DNA of 13,346 nucleotides. Source: an uncultured Eubacteriales bacterium. Its GTDB lineage: Bacteria; Bacillota; Clostridia; UBA1381. Numbering within the stretch: position 1 is the first letter of the stretch; each line of letters starts with the position of its first letter. The notes under the pieces are model-generated. The model saw only the letters and a program-made list of their open reading frames with translations, did no database searches and was not told the DNA's origin. Positions 1 to 9,095 of the stretch are shown here, in pieces. The stretch covers positions 1 through 13,346 of the forward strand of contig CAJKHT010000076.1 in assembly GCA_905199755.1 (NCBI GenBank), written 5' to 3'. The position numbers and the translations under genes were made by a program.

Positions 1-460
1 AAAATTCATCTCTATTATTGATTTGCTCATTTATTTCGTCTATTGCCTTTTTATAATCCTCTTTACTGACTGCATAAATCGGATAAGACATGATTTCACC
101 ATCGTTTTTTGAAGAAATATATATTGTATAATTATCGGATTTCGTCACTTCAATAACCAATTCGTTATTGGACTCAAATTCATTTTGGTATTCCAAAAAA
201 GACATAGGCTTATATCTTGTAATATCCCCTTCTGCCGTAACATTTTCACTTTCGATTTTACTGAACAATTCTTGTGGTTTTATTGTCCCTTGTAGCATAA
301 TAATGCTGTAATGCTTGCTTTCTTCTTCATTGAGATTTAATTTAATCTCACCGTTTGAATAATTTTTTTCAATATTAACGCTCGGTGATGCAAGCACGGG
401 CACTATTGCTAAAAACGCTATCATTAAGGTGCTTACAAAGGCTTTTGCTTTAATTCTCAC
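1..460 (-). CDS. Secreted hypothetical protein, N-terminal 153 residues (gene runs off the left edge)
   Basis: An open frame starts at a GTG (460-458) and continues to the window edge without a stop, so the C-terminus is missing. The start is supported by a perfect AAGGAGG 8 nt upstream. The N-terminus, MRIKAKAFVSTLMIAFLAIV followed by PVLASP, is a signal peptide with likely cleavage near residue 24, so the product is exported. The mature part has short alternating beta-type stretches (residues 30-135), then a charged helix beginning at YAVSKEDYKKAIDEIN. A beta-sandwich followed by a short helix is reminiscent of N-terminal modules of large secreted Clostridia/Paenibacillus polysaccharide-binding or degrading proteins, but no catalytic motif is in the visible part. 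It lies 86 nt downstream of the concanavalin-like protein gene, separated by a strong inverted repeat, and may be the last or next member of the operon. No specific function can be assigned. Confidence 0.8.
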   Translation of the reverse strand, partial: MRIKAKAFVSTLMIAFLAIVPVLASPSVNIEKNYSNGEIKLNLNEEESKHYSIIMLQGTIKPQELFSKIESENVTAEGDITRYKPMSFLEYQNEFESNNELVIEVTKSDNYTIYISSKNDGEIMSYPIYAVSKEDYKKAIDEINEQINNRDEF

Positions 461-468
461 TTTTTATT

Positions 469-475
469 CCTCCTT
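469..475 (-). promoter_or_regulatory. Ribosome binding site deciding the GTG start of the leftmost gene
   Basis: The minus strand reads AAGGAGG here, 8 nt before the GTG at 460. This is a perfect Shine-Dalgarno match. The partial gene begins with GTG, so this site is the main evidence for its start. Confidence 0.85.
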
Positions 476-500
476 GCTTGCATTATCAAGCATATCATGT

Positions 501-536
501 TACATATGGGAACGGATCAAACCGTTCCCATATGTA
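501..536. repeat. Perfect 15-bp inverted repeat between the two leftmost genes
   Basis: The left arm TACATATGGGAACGG (501-515) is perfectly complementary to 522-536, with a 6-nt loop (ATCAAA on the plus strand). On the minus-strand transcript it starts about 10 nt after the stop codon of the concanavalin-like protein gene. No U-tract follows it in that direction; the downstream sequence is mixed and leads into the next ribosome binding site. It is therefore not a classical intrinsic terminator. It could be a 3'-end stabilising hairpin, a partial terminator that lowers expression of the next gene, or a palindromic protein-binding site. The structure itself is certain; its role is not. Confidence 0.8.
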
Positions 537-546
537 TGTATTATTG

Positions 547-3516
547 TTATTTAAGTTCTATAGGGGACGCTAAAGGCGTTATTGTCTCAAAATCTCCCCA
601 GCAAAATACTTTTGTTGTTGTGATATTGTCCATATTGGTCGGGACCGTATATTCTATATCTTCATTGACTTTGGAAATTGCTGCATCATGCTTTACATTG
701 ATAATTTCAGCACCTGCCAGCTGTACTTCATCGCCTGCAAAATGAGCAACTATAATGTTATATTCTCTCTCGCTTTGCAAAGTGTTTGTATAATCAATAT
801 TGATTTTAACTTTTTGACCGCCCAACAGCTTTAAGGCACTAAGCGTATCAATCGGTGTACCGTCCGAGGCTTTTACACTGTTTAATTTAACATTTAATTC
901 ACCGTTTACCGTCTTAAATCCTGCCGTATAAGCTTCTGTTCCGAAGGTTTCGCCTTTAATATTTTGTACATCTGTCATGATATGCAGTTCATATTCCGTA
1001 TTTTCAGACAAAGCTTCATTTAACGTCAACACATACTTGCCCGAAACAAATGCGCCTGTTGCATTGATTTTTGCGGTGTCACCTTTTGCCGTGACATAAA
1101 TTGAATTATTGTTTACGGTTGCTTCATTCATAGGAGCCGAAAAATCAATTTCAATTTTATTTGTCAATGCTGATACTTTGCCCCAATCAGCTTGTATGTC
1201 ATCATCGCTCTTGATCACAATGCTATCTGCATTAACTGTCGGTGCGGGATAATATTTTTTGAACATGATATTATCAAGGTCAATTTCTCCGCCGGGGAGC
1301 TGGAATGCCATAACCTCGAACGGAGTAGAAAGATTATCTTTCCAATACCCTTGACCATCACCTGAAAGGGCTTTCCAATCAACTTTATATTCATTTGTAC
1401 CGTCACTCAAAACAGCTTTTGCCTTTTTATTGTTTACATCAAGAATGTATGTGTAATGATACCACTGATTCGGTGTTAAATTTGTAATCTCTTTAAATGC
1501 TCTGTCTGCTTCCGGCTCGCCCATAGCAACAGTTTCAGAATCCATACCGAATATCTGTAAGCCGTTTTGATATTGATGCCTTGCTGAGAAATAAATCCTG
1601 TCTGTTGCTGTCATTGCTGCCTTTGTTCTTATATCAAATTCGATTGACATAAATTTATAAGCCGACTGCTCATTCCAATACGTATTAATGCCATCGCCTG
1701 CCGGATTAAAATACTGCCAGTATCTGTAATCACCCGGATCGCCCGATGCCGCAGCCGTACCCTTTGTAGCTTTCATGTAATAATTACCGTCTGTATCTTG
1801 TTCAATACTTGCATGGTTGCTTCCCACACCAAATGCATTCAGTGCCGCTCCATTATCCAAACCATCTGTGAACGGGTGATAACCCATTGTATCCTGATCT
1901 TTAATGTCAAGAACAAACACCGCTTCTTCTTCGGTACTGCTGCCGCTTACAGACTGGATTCCGGCAGGAACAACAACTGTGTATGTACCTGTTTTCAGGT
2001 CGCTTGCAGACAATGTATAGGTCAGTCCGTCATCTGATAATGTGCCGCCTATATCCTCACCGTTTAACGTAATTCCCGATACGCTTGAAACAGCGTCACT
2101 GAATGTAATATCAATTCCCGTGCCGTTAAAGCTTGCGCCTGTTGCCTTAAACGGCGGTATGTTTTTTTCAACCGATACATTATCAATGCTCATACCCACG
2201 CGAGTAATATATCTTAATCCCGAAATTGACGATGCCTTCGAACCTCCGACAATATAATTACCGGAAGCAGGTGCTGTTGCTGACGCACTGTAAACGGTCG
2301 CATCCTGAGCATCTCTTTCATATAAAGATGTTGTCATCTTTTTTGACGGGAACTCAACTTTACTTTCAACATGATACCATTTTTCAGGATCAATAGTCGG
2401 ATAATTTCCTGCTTTGTCGGTTAATTTTGTGATTTTTCCTGTTTCGTTATTCTCAACGGAACCTATTACCACACCGCCTTTTTGCGTGTAACCGATAATC
2501 CAGAACGAGCCGTTTCCTTCCGTTGCATCACCCAATCCCACACCGGTCATATTTTGCGCTTCAAATTTAACATCCAAGCTTGTTTCAATATTACAGGTTC
2601 CTGCCACATTTACACTTTGTCCCGAAGCAAAGGTCTGATAATATCTTGACCAACTGCCGCCGAATTTAAGATATTTATTGGAATCTTCTGTCTCAATTGA
2701 AACAGAAGCACCGGAATTAACCTGTGTCTGAGGCGTCGTTCCCTCGGTATCAAAATCTGCCCAATAAAGCTGTTTTGAGCCTTCCGATTGTTCTTTCAAA
2801 CGTTCCACCTTTACATTATCAATATACGCATCTCCTCTTGAGAAGAGCCTTATTGCGCTGATTTCCGTACCTTGCGAACCCCCTACTTGATAACTGCCAT
2901 ACGCAGGGGCGGTAATGGTTCTTGTATAAACTACGCTCGGATCACTTTTCAGCCATGCCTTTGTTGTCATTGTTTTTGATGGCATTTCAAGGTAGGCTTC
3001 AACACTGTACCAAGTATCTGCTTCGGCTGCTTTCATTTCGCTGTCTGTATCTTTCAATGCATATAATTTGTTATTATCTTCCCAGGCAGAACCCATCGCC
3101 AGATTGCCCTTAGCCTCATTGGTTATATTCGCATCAGGAGTTATAACCGAAAAATTCCAATACGCACCGTTATTCCTGTTTTTATCACCCAAACCGATTC
3201 CCAATCTGTTCAACTTTGTCACCTTGGCATCAAAAGTAAGTTTAAATGTATTTTCATCTGAGGAAGAATACGCTTTGTTATCATCAAAATTAATGTGAAA
3301 TGTTTCATATGAATTACCGAATTGGAGCGCACCGTCAACCGCTGCTATTTGGCTGCCTGCTACTGCGCCCTCATCGGTTACCGATTCAATTCCGTTATCA
3401 AAGTTATCCTCGAAGATGGTTTCATAAACCTCTGCACTTTCGGCATGGGCATAAATTCCTGAAAATGCCGACAACGTCATCGCCACTGCACAAACCGTTG
3501 AAATTAGTTTTTTCAT
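547..3516 (-). CDS. Large secreted protein with three concanavalin-like modules and Ig-like domains, probable polysaccharide binding
   Basis: The product is 989 residues from the preferred ATG at 3516, which has GAGGT 8 nt upstream and opens a typical signal peptide (MKKLISTVCAVAMTLSAFSG, cleavage near AHA-ES). An in-frame ATG at 3531 adds five residues but has only a weak binding site. In numbering from 3531, the order is: LamG/concanavalin-like module (35-245), a second related copy (254-456), an Ig-like domain (460-543), a third diverged concanavalin-like module (546-760, ending DLDNIMFKK), an SbsA-like Ig domain (764-875, with the IEIDFSAPMN motif), and a C-terminal beta-rich module (876-994). 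Copies 1 and 2 share GLGD, PSK.MTT, TAPA and the final IDNV.VE. No catalytic pair, dockerin, SLH or LPXTG anchor is visible. I infer a secreted glycan-binding protein working with the two glycosidases upstream; an unrecognised lyase or hydrolase remains possible. Confidence 0.85.
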   Translation of the reverse strand: MKKLISTVCAVAMTLSAFSGIYAHAESAEVYETIFEDNFDNGIESVTDEGAVAGSQIAAVDGALQFGNSYETFHINFDDNKAYSSSDENTFKLTFDAKVTKLNRLGIGLGDKNRNNGAYWNFSVITPDANITNEAKGNLAMGSAWEDNNKLYALKDTDSEMKAAEADTWYSVEAYLEMPSKTMTTKAWLKSDPSVVYTRTITAPAYGSYQVGGSQGTEISAIRLFSRGDAYIDNVKVERLKEQSEGSKQLYWADFDTEGTTPQTQVNSGASVSIETEDSNKYLKFGGSWSRYYQTFASGQSVNVAGTCNIETSLDVKFEAQNMTGVGLGDATEGNGSFWIIGYTQKGGVVIGSVENNETGKITKLTDKAGNYPTIDPEKWYHVESKVEFPSKKMTTSLYERDAQDATVYSASATAPASGNYIVGGSKASSISGLRYITRVGMSIDNVSVEKNIPPFKATGASFNGTGIDITFSDAVSSVSGITLNGEDIGGTLSDDGLTYTLSASDLKTGTYTVVVPAGIQSVSGSSTEEEAVFVLDIKDQDTMGYHPFTDGLDNGAALNAFGVGSNHASIEQDTDGNYYMKATKGTAAASGDPGDYRYWQYFNPAGDGINTYWNEQSAYKFMSIEFDIRTKAAMTATDRIYFSARHQYQNGLQIFGMDSETVAMGEPEADRAFKEITNLTPNQWYHYTYILDVNNKKAKAVLSDGTNEYKVDWKALSGDGQGYWKDNLSTPFEVMAFQLPGGEIDLDNIMFKKYYPAPTVNADSIVIKSDDDIQADWGKVSALTNKIEIDFSAPMNEATVNNNSIYVTAKGDTAKINATGAFVSGKYVLTLNEALSENTEYELHIMTDVQNIKGETFGTEAYTAGFKTVNGELNVKLNSVKASDGTPIDTLSALKLLGGQKVKINIDYTNTLQSEREYNIIVAHFAGDEVQLAGAEIINVKHDAAISKVNEDIEYTVPTNMDNITTTKVFCWGDFETITPLASPIELK

Positions 3517-3563
3517 TACTTTGTACCTCATCTTTCTTTAAAAAATAATAATTTTATTTATAC

Positions 3564-6500
3564 TTACTGTCCGTCTGACAGATTAAGTATGCTATACAAA
3601 TTTGCAGACTTCGTCTGCCCTATTCCATCACTGAACTGAAGCCAGCCTCTGCCGGCACCGTCGTTATCGTTTACAAGCATTGAAAATCCAAGCTCTCTGT
3701 CTTTGATTTTTGTAACCCCCGGAAGAATTTCCGACCACGGGATCCTTGCACGATAAACATACTTTCCGTCTTGCTTTTCAACGGAACATTCACAGTCATT
3801 AACCAAAACATTCTTTTCGAGCTTTGTTGAACTTTCCGCCTGCATCGCTTTTTCTGCGGATGACAGAGATTCAAATCTGAATAATTGAACGCCGTCGGGT
3901 GTTTTTGAGAGTCCAAATTCCGTAAAACTACCGCCGGATGACAATTTTCTGTCCTCTGCCGTGGAGATTGCAAACTGTATTCCATCTCCGCTCCACATGT
4001 CCGAACCGCTTTTGTCTTGGAAAAATACATTATCGGTTACAACTGCGAGTAAATAAAGATTTTCATCGTCCCATTTCAGTTTTCCTAAAACAGAACAATC
4101 ATCTTTACCGCTCCAGTCATCCTTGTACCTCACATCCATTTTTCTGTCTGCCGCATAAAAATCTCCACCCTGCCAATCATTATAATTCAGCTTTCCGCTT
4201 ATCGGAGGTTTTTCATTTGCAAACTCGGCGGTAAGCTGTGTACATTTTACTGCAACTGTTGTTTTATAACCATAGTCAAGCTCTACATTGGCATTAAAGT
4301 TAAATGTCCGCTGCACATAGCTTTGAGGAACATTAAGCTTCACCGTAACTGTTTCTTTTGGCTTTACATTTTCAAAATATCGTGTTTCGACCTTTCCGCC
4401 GTACGCGGTAAAGTCGGCAGTTACTTTTCCCGAAAATGTATTTTGTGCCGCCATATTGGTTATTGATATATGTGCCTCTGTTCGAGATGATGTGTCATTA
4501 ACTTTTTCAATTTTACCGACAAGCTTCATAGGTTGTGTTCTTACAACATGTACTCGTGTTATGAAAACCAAATCATCACCATCATACATTTTTATTCTCA
4601 ATGTATTTTCGTCTGCGGTTTCTTCGGCTGTTGCAACGGTTATTTCTGCTTTACCGTTTTGCATACCGTCGTTTTGAGCAATTTCAATATTATCTCTTGC
4701 TTCTGCATCAATTCTCAAATTTCTGCCCTGTGTATCATGAATTGTAAAGGTAGCTTTGTCGCTCGGTGCTGCAAAAGCCCGTGCATTATCAATCGTTACA
4801 ATAGGTACACATTCTTCAAATGCGCTGAAATTTCCCACAATATACATCGGCTCAAAGGTTGTTGTAAATGAATATTTACCGTCTTTTGATTTTAAATCTC
4901 CCGTTTTGTTGCTGTACATGTCATAGACTTCAACCTCATTGGTTCCCAGATTGATTCCTATGTTGTCATACGAATTGTCAGTCCATAACACAAGAACATC
5001 TTTTCCGTCTGAGTTTCTTGTGAATTTATATACGCTTGTTTTATCCTTTATGATTTTGCCTGATGGCTTAACATCGCTTAACAGCTTGTTGTAACCTGCC
5101 ATCGCCAAATACGACAGCTTTGCGGAATACGGCCCTGTTATTTCTGATTTATCATACAATAGACCCCAATGAGATTCGCCTGTTTTTAAATCATTATCAA
5201 GTCCCGGATTCACAAAGTTGAACTGATAAATGTTATCTGCAACATGATCTCCCTGAATCATTGCCATAAGCTGCGTTAAGTATGAAGCCTGCGCAATTTC
5301 ACTTGCCCATAGAGAGCCTGATCTTACGCCCAGCTCAGTCCAGCTTATTTCAATTTCCGGATGTCCCGCATCCTCAAGCTTTTTCCTTAGCTTCGCTGCC
5401 CGTTCCCGATAAATATCGTTTCTTAGTCTATCCTTACCGGTATCATCCAAATTAGTGTCCCAATCGTAGGGATGAACTGAAATAACATCACAATAATCCA
5501 ATATTCCTGCTTCTATACAAGCATCAATAAATGCGTCATGAAGCGTTGCGGTAGAGCATACCGTCACTTTGATACTTGGGTTAGCAGCTTTTACCCGTTT
5601 ATATATAGCTTTTGTCAATTCCGTGTATTTCTGCGGTGTTGCATAATCTTTATTAAATCCACCGTAAACATTCGGCTCGTTCCAAACCTCATAATATTCA
5701 AACCGGTCACCATAGGTTTCAACAAACCATCCTGCATAATCGGATATTGCCTTTATTTCTTCATCCGTAACAGGAATATGGGTTTCACCGCCATAAGTGG
5801 GGTGTCCCATAGCAACAGCCATATTTTGCGTCATATCAAGCTCTTTTGTCAAATCAAATGCAGGTTTGAATACATATTCTTTATAGGGCGCTTTTGGAGA
5901 ATTTTTATTCCACATTGAATATTCTCTTATTCCGCTAAAACCTGCGTCCGACGCCATTTGATACAATTCGGTCATATCCGGTTCACGATTATTGAATTGA
6001 AATTGTATCTGAGTACGCATCATTGGGTTGGGCTTTTCCGAAGCTTTTCTTTTATTTGCAACTGCAAAATGAATATCATCTCCCACAACATCGCCGTTTA
6101 TTATTTCACCATTGTACGCACCGCTATAATTCAGCGTTGTTCTGATGAAATATTTACTGCACTCATTAACATTATGAAGCTGAATTTTTAACTCTTGGAC
6201 TTTTTGCGGCGCAATGACTGTTTTATCAATAACTCCGTCCTCTAATAATCTTTTATCGTATGATAAAATCTCGTATTTTCCGTCTACTGTCAGTTCAGTG
6301 TTCTGTGTGAGATTTTTCAATGTTGCTGTCAAAATTTTATCATCATCATAATCAAATGTATTGCCCAAACTACCTGTACTGTATTCGGCAATGACGGGCT
6401 TTTGCGGAAATGACTCCTTAACTTCAACCCATTCTATATACACCGGCCCTGTTGAACCGCCATAAGCCGAGGACCAACATGCTATAAGGAAATCAGCACC

Positions 6501-6953
6501 GGCATTATCATTCTTAAAGTAACATTCATCAAAATAAAATGTATGTTCTTTAAATTGATTATCTCCTGTCATTGTCACTTTTTCGGCGGCAACTCTGTTT
6601 GCTCTTGATGTTGTATGATCAATCGTAAAATATGCTCCGGCATATTCATCGAAATACCTGACTGTTACCGCAACACTTTCGGGCGGATTGTTCGGCTTGA
6701 AAAGGCTGTCTGCACAATTTAATTGGACATAGTTCGCTCCGCCGTCGGTACGAAGCTTAATAACCTTTGTTTTTTCTTTTTCGATTTCCAGCAGTCCGCC
6801 TTCAAGATACCCGACGCTCATATTCTTATTTCCCGAACCGTCCCACGCATATCTTGCATACAACTCTTGTTTGTCGGTTTCTTCCGCATAAACAATGTTT
6901 CCTATTATGAGAATTATCGAAAGCAAAATCGCCATATATCGCTTTATTTTCAT
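3564..6953 (-). CDS. Secreted clan GH-A glycoside hydrolase (GH39-like) with CBM9-like C-terminal domain
   Basis: The product is 1129 residues with a signal peptide (residues 1-23, MKIKRYMAILLSIILIIGNI then VYA). The ATG at 6953 has a perfect AAGGAGG 6 nt upstream. After an N-terminal beta-rich region (25-190, CBM-like) and an Ig-like stretch (190-300), a TIM barrel spans about 311-650. In it, VWNEPN places the acid/base at Glu426, SVHPYD gives His494, and WTELG places the nucleophile at Glu540, the arrangement typical of clan GH-A. Two more Ig-like regions (about 701-805 and 808-905) lead to a CBM9-like domain (about 912-1129) recognisable by WDDENLYLLAVVTDN, SGDGIQFAI and YRARIPWSEI. The barrel looks most like GH39, but GH5 or an unassigned GH-A family cannot be excluded, so the cleaved bond is unknown. 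It probably acts outside the cell and feeds the ABC importer. The gaps to its neighbours are 54 nt upstream and 47 nt downstream. Confidence 0.88.
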   Translation of the reverse strand: MKIKRYMAILLSIILIIGNIVYAEETDKQELYARYAWDGSGNKNMSVGYLEGGLLEIEKEKTKVIKLRTDGGANYVQLNCADSLFKPNNPPESVAVTVRYFDEYAGAYFTIDHTTSRANRVAAEKVTMTGDNQFKEHTFYFDECYFKNDNAGADFLIACWSSAYGGSTGPVYIEWVEVKESFPQKPVIAEYSTGSLGNTFDYDDDKILTATLKNLTQNTELTVDGKYEILSYDKRLLEDGVIDKTVIAPQKVQELKIQLHNVNECSKYFIRTTLNYSGAYNGEIINGDVVGDDIHFAVANKRKASEKPNPMMRTQIQFQFNNREPDMTELYQMASDAGFSGIREYSMWNKNSPKAPYKEYVFKPAFDLTKELDMTQNMAVAMGHPTYGGETHIPVTDEEIKAISDYAGWFVETYGDRFEYYEVWNEPNVYGGFNKDYATPQKYTELTKAIYKRVKAANPSIKVTVCSTATLHDAFIDACIEAGILDYCDVISVHPYDWDTNLDDTGKDRLRNDIYRERAAKLRKKLEDAGHPEIEISWTELGVRSGSLWASEIAQASYLTQLMAMIQGDHVADNIYQFNFVNPGLDNDLKTGESHWGLLYDKSEITGPYSAKLSYLAMAGYNKLLSDVKPSGKIIKDKTSVYKFTRNSDGKDVLVLWTDNSYDNIGINLGTNEVEVYDMYSNKTGDLKSKDGKYSFTTTFEPMYIVGNFSAFEECVPIVTIDNARAFAAPSDKATFTIHDTQGRNLRIDAEARDNIEIAQNDGMQNGKAEITVATAEETADENTLRIKMYDGDDLVFITRVHVVRTQPMKLVGKIEKVNDTSSRTEAHISITNMAAQNTFSGKVTADFTAYGGKVETRYFENVKPKETVTVKLNVPQSYVQRTFNFNANVELDYGYKTTVAVKCTQLTAEFANEKPPISGKLNYNDWQGGDFYAADRKMDVRYKDDWSGKDDCSVLGKLKWDDENLYLLAVVTDNVFFQDKSGSDMWSGDGIQFAISTAEDRKLSSGGSFTEFGLSKTPDGVQLFRFESLSSAEKAMQAESSTKLEKNVLVNDCECSVEKQDGKYVYRARIPWSEILPGVTKIKDRELGFSMLVNDNDGAGRGWLQFSDGIGQTKSANLYSILNLSDGQ

Positions 6954-6959
6954 AACTTT

Positions 6960-6966
6960 CCTCCTT
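6960..6966 (-). promoter_or_regulatory. Strong ribosome binding site of the CBM9-containing glycosidase
   Basis: The minus strand reads AAGGAGG 6 nt before the ATG at 6953. It lies in the 54-nt gap after the upstream glycosidase gene and fixes the start unambiguously. Confidence 0.85.
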
Positions 6967-7007
6967 TCTTCCCTGTTTTCAACCTATCACCGCTGCCATG
7001 CTCTGAC

Positions 7008-9095
7008 TTATTCCGCATAAATCCATTCCGAAAGAGGTATTAAATTATTTATGCTGTCAAATACAAAGGCCTTTACTTCCGTTGTTCCCGAAACAAAAGG
7101 AACCGTGAATTCATATGTATTTCCCAAAACTGTATTTGCATCTACGGTTACATTTTCAAACTTAACATTATTAAGCACCTTATCTGCATATTGCGCTACG
7201 ATAATATTTGCATTTCTTTGTACTGTATCGGTATTATTCAGTTTAGCATATACACTGATGCTGCTCTGCTTTTCCGCCGATAAGTCACAGACTCCGACAA
7301 AATGATTGTTTGTTCCGTTTTCAAAGCCTTTATTAAAAATACCCGAAATATTGTTTCCGCCTATGTATAATTTGTATTTCCCCTCTGACTTTTCAGGCAT
7401 AATCAAATTAAGATTAAATTTTTCTTCATTTACGGTTGTCTCGCCGATATACGCCATATTTGCAGATACTGCTGTTTTAATATCAACGTTTTCCGGCAAA
7501 ATCATAACCGATAATTTTTGACCGTCCTTTGCGCCTGTTGTAGCACCGCTTACGGAAACATGATCATTATCGGCAACCAGCATTACATTTTCAATCGTAA
7601 ATTCTTCGCTTTGTCCGAAATCAATTTCAGCCACATCGTAAGGATAACGCTCATCACGTCCTGCATATACATTGCATATGCCTGTTACGGTCGTATAGAT
7701 CTCCTTTTCAAATTTTCCGTCTGTCACCTTTGCATATACCGTATCTGCTACAGCTCCATTTTTCTCAATTTCAATTTTAACGGTATCCTTAAAATCACAT
7801 TCACCTTGAACTGTTAAAAGCCTTTTTGAATCCGAATAATGGATTGCGGAAATACTCGTTCCGTGATTTTTACATTCAATTAATATCGGACTGGATTGTA
7901 CATTAAGCTTTACCGTATTATCCTGTACTGAAACATCTGATATATTTTCACCCTTATAGTTGTAAACATTTACCCTATCGGTATCAACAGTAACTGTTTG
8001 TTCGCTTTCTCCTGTATATCTGTTCCACAAAATATAAAGTTTATCATTTGTTCTGCTGTTTTGATATAAAGCTTTATAGATGCCGTTGTTATAATCAAGC
8101 TGTATAAAATCCTTATTCTGTATCAGTGAATTTAGGGCAGTGAATGAGTAAAAAGAATCCTTTAATGTTCCGTTCGCTCTTACAAGTCCGTGGTTGGGAG
8201 ATACGGCTGATTTATCGCTGCCCCAATCATTTGCAAAAAACCAGAACATATTGCCTTCTTTATTATTTGTTTTTAAGAAGTTATCCCATAAAGCCTGCAT
8301 GCGAATCAAATATTCCGCTTGTGTTTGCTCGCCTACGCCATTTGTGTCTGTGCTATATCCGGTTTCTGTAAGCCATATCGGTTTATTGTAGTTTAAGCCG
8401 TTAAGGAAAGAACCGAGATCATTAATTCTGTTTAACCAAGACGCTTCCGGATAGGTAGCATACTCATAAATATGGAAACTCAATCCGTCCATTTCATTTC
8501 CGCCATTATTATAAAAATCCCTTGTAAATTGCTTGTGCGGATTTGCATATGCGATTGCACCGCCGATAACAAAAGCGTCTTCCTTGATTTCTTTTATGGC
8601 ATTTCTTGTAACAACAGCCATTTTAGCATAATCTATTGCGGTAGCATTTGCGTTGGAAACTGCCAGGTTAGGCTCATTCCAAATTTCAAAATAATTGACC
8701 TCATCTTTAAATTCTGTGACAACCGTTCTTACATAATTGAGCCATTTCTCAAAATATTCCTTGTTGTCCACCGTCGGCATTGTAATATTGGTATCGCCAT
8801 ACAGTGTGTTCCCGTAGGCAAGTACCATAACGATTTCTTTGTTTTCTGTTTTTAACTTTTTATATCGTTCTTTTACACGATCAGGGATAATGATACCGTT
8901 ATCATCTGTTTCAAAATCAGACCATTCTTCAATATCACGAACCCACAATTTATTTTGGGAATCAGTTACGGTATCCGTAAGTCCGCCATATCTGTTGATC
9001 CACGATGCAATCCCCATTCCTTGCGCATTTACAACTATGTTTGATAGCAGCACGGATACACACAGCAATACTGCACTCAATTTTCTGATTTTCAT
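7008..9095 (-). CDS. Secreted clan GH-A glycoside hydrolase (GH39/GH5-like) with tandem Ig-like domains
   Basis: The product is 695 residues with a signal peptide (MKIRKLSAVLLCVSVLLSNI then VVNAQG, cleavage near residue 24). The ATG at 9095 overlaps the upstream stop as ATGA, and GGAGG lies 7 nt before it, so the two genes are probably translationally coupled. The TIM barrel starts almost at the mature N-terminus (28-330). IWNEPN gives acid/base Glu141, SFHIYE gives His208, and WLTETG gives nucleophile Glu244, so the catalytic pair is intact. A beta domain (about 330-410) follows. Two related Ig/FN3-like repeats come next (about 412-480 and 503-585), both ending in a YAG/YIGG-type motif. The C-terminal module (about 590-695) also appears at the end of the concanavalin-like protein encoded downstream. 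It is probably an extracellular glycosidase of the same pathway. The exact GH family and substrate are uncertain. Confidence 0.87.
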   Translation of the reverse strand: MKIRKLSAVLLCVSVLLSNIVVNAQGMGIASWINRYGGLTDTVTDSQNKLWVRDIEEWSDFETDDNGIIIPDRVKERYKKLKTENKEIVMVLAYGNTLYGDTNITMPTVDNKEYFEKWLNYVRTVVTEFKDEVNYFEIWNEPNLAVSNANATAIDYAKMAVVTRNAIKEIKEDAFVIGGAIAYANPHKQFTRDFYNNGGNEMDGLSFHIYEYATYPEASWLNRINDLGSFLNGLNYNKPIWLTETGYSTDTNGVGEQTQAEYLIRMQALWDNFLKTNNKEGNMFWFFANDWGSDKSAVSPNHGLVRANGTLKDSFYSFTALNSLIQNKDFIQLDYNNGIYKALYQNSRTNDKLYILWNRYTGESEQTVTVDTDRVNVYNYKGENISDVSVQDNTVKLNVQSSPILIECKNHGTSISAIHYSDSKRLLTVQGECDFKDTVKIEIEKNGAVADTVYAKVTDGKFEKEIYTTVTGICNVYAGRDERYPYDVAEIDFGQSEEFTIENVMLVADNDHVSVSGATTGAKDGQKLSVMILPENVDIKTAVSANMAYIGETTVNEEKFNLNLIMPEKSEGKYKLYIGGNNISGIFNKGFENGTNNHFVGVCDLSAEKQSSISVYAKLNNTDTVQRNANIIVAQYADKVLNNVKFENVTVDANTVLGNTYEFTVPFVSGTTEVKAFVFDSINNLIPLSEWIYAE

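Noticed and set aside
461..500. A possible promoter (GATAAT at about 481-486, minus strand) for the leftmost gene
   Set aside because: No matching -35 box lies 16-18 nt upstream, where the inverted repeat sits. The gene may simply be part of the operon.
3671..4030. A 119-codon minus-strand frame inside the CBM9-like region
   Set aside because: It is another frame of the large glycosidase gene. The main frame there encodes recognisable CBM9-like motifs, and no start signal supports this one.
6954..7007. A terminator or promoter in the gap between the two GH-A genes
   Set aside because: No stable stem followed by a U-run and no promoter-like pair is visible; the gap holds only a strong ribosome binding site.
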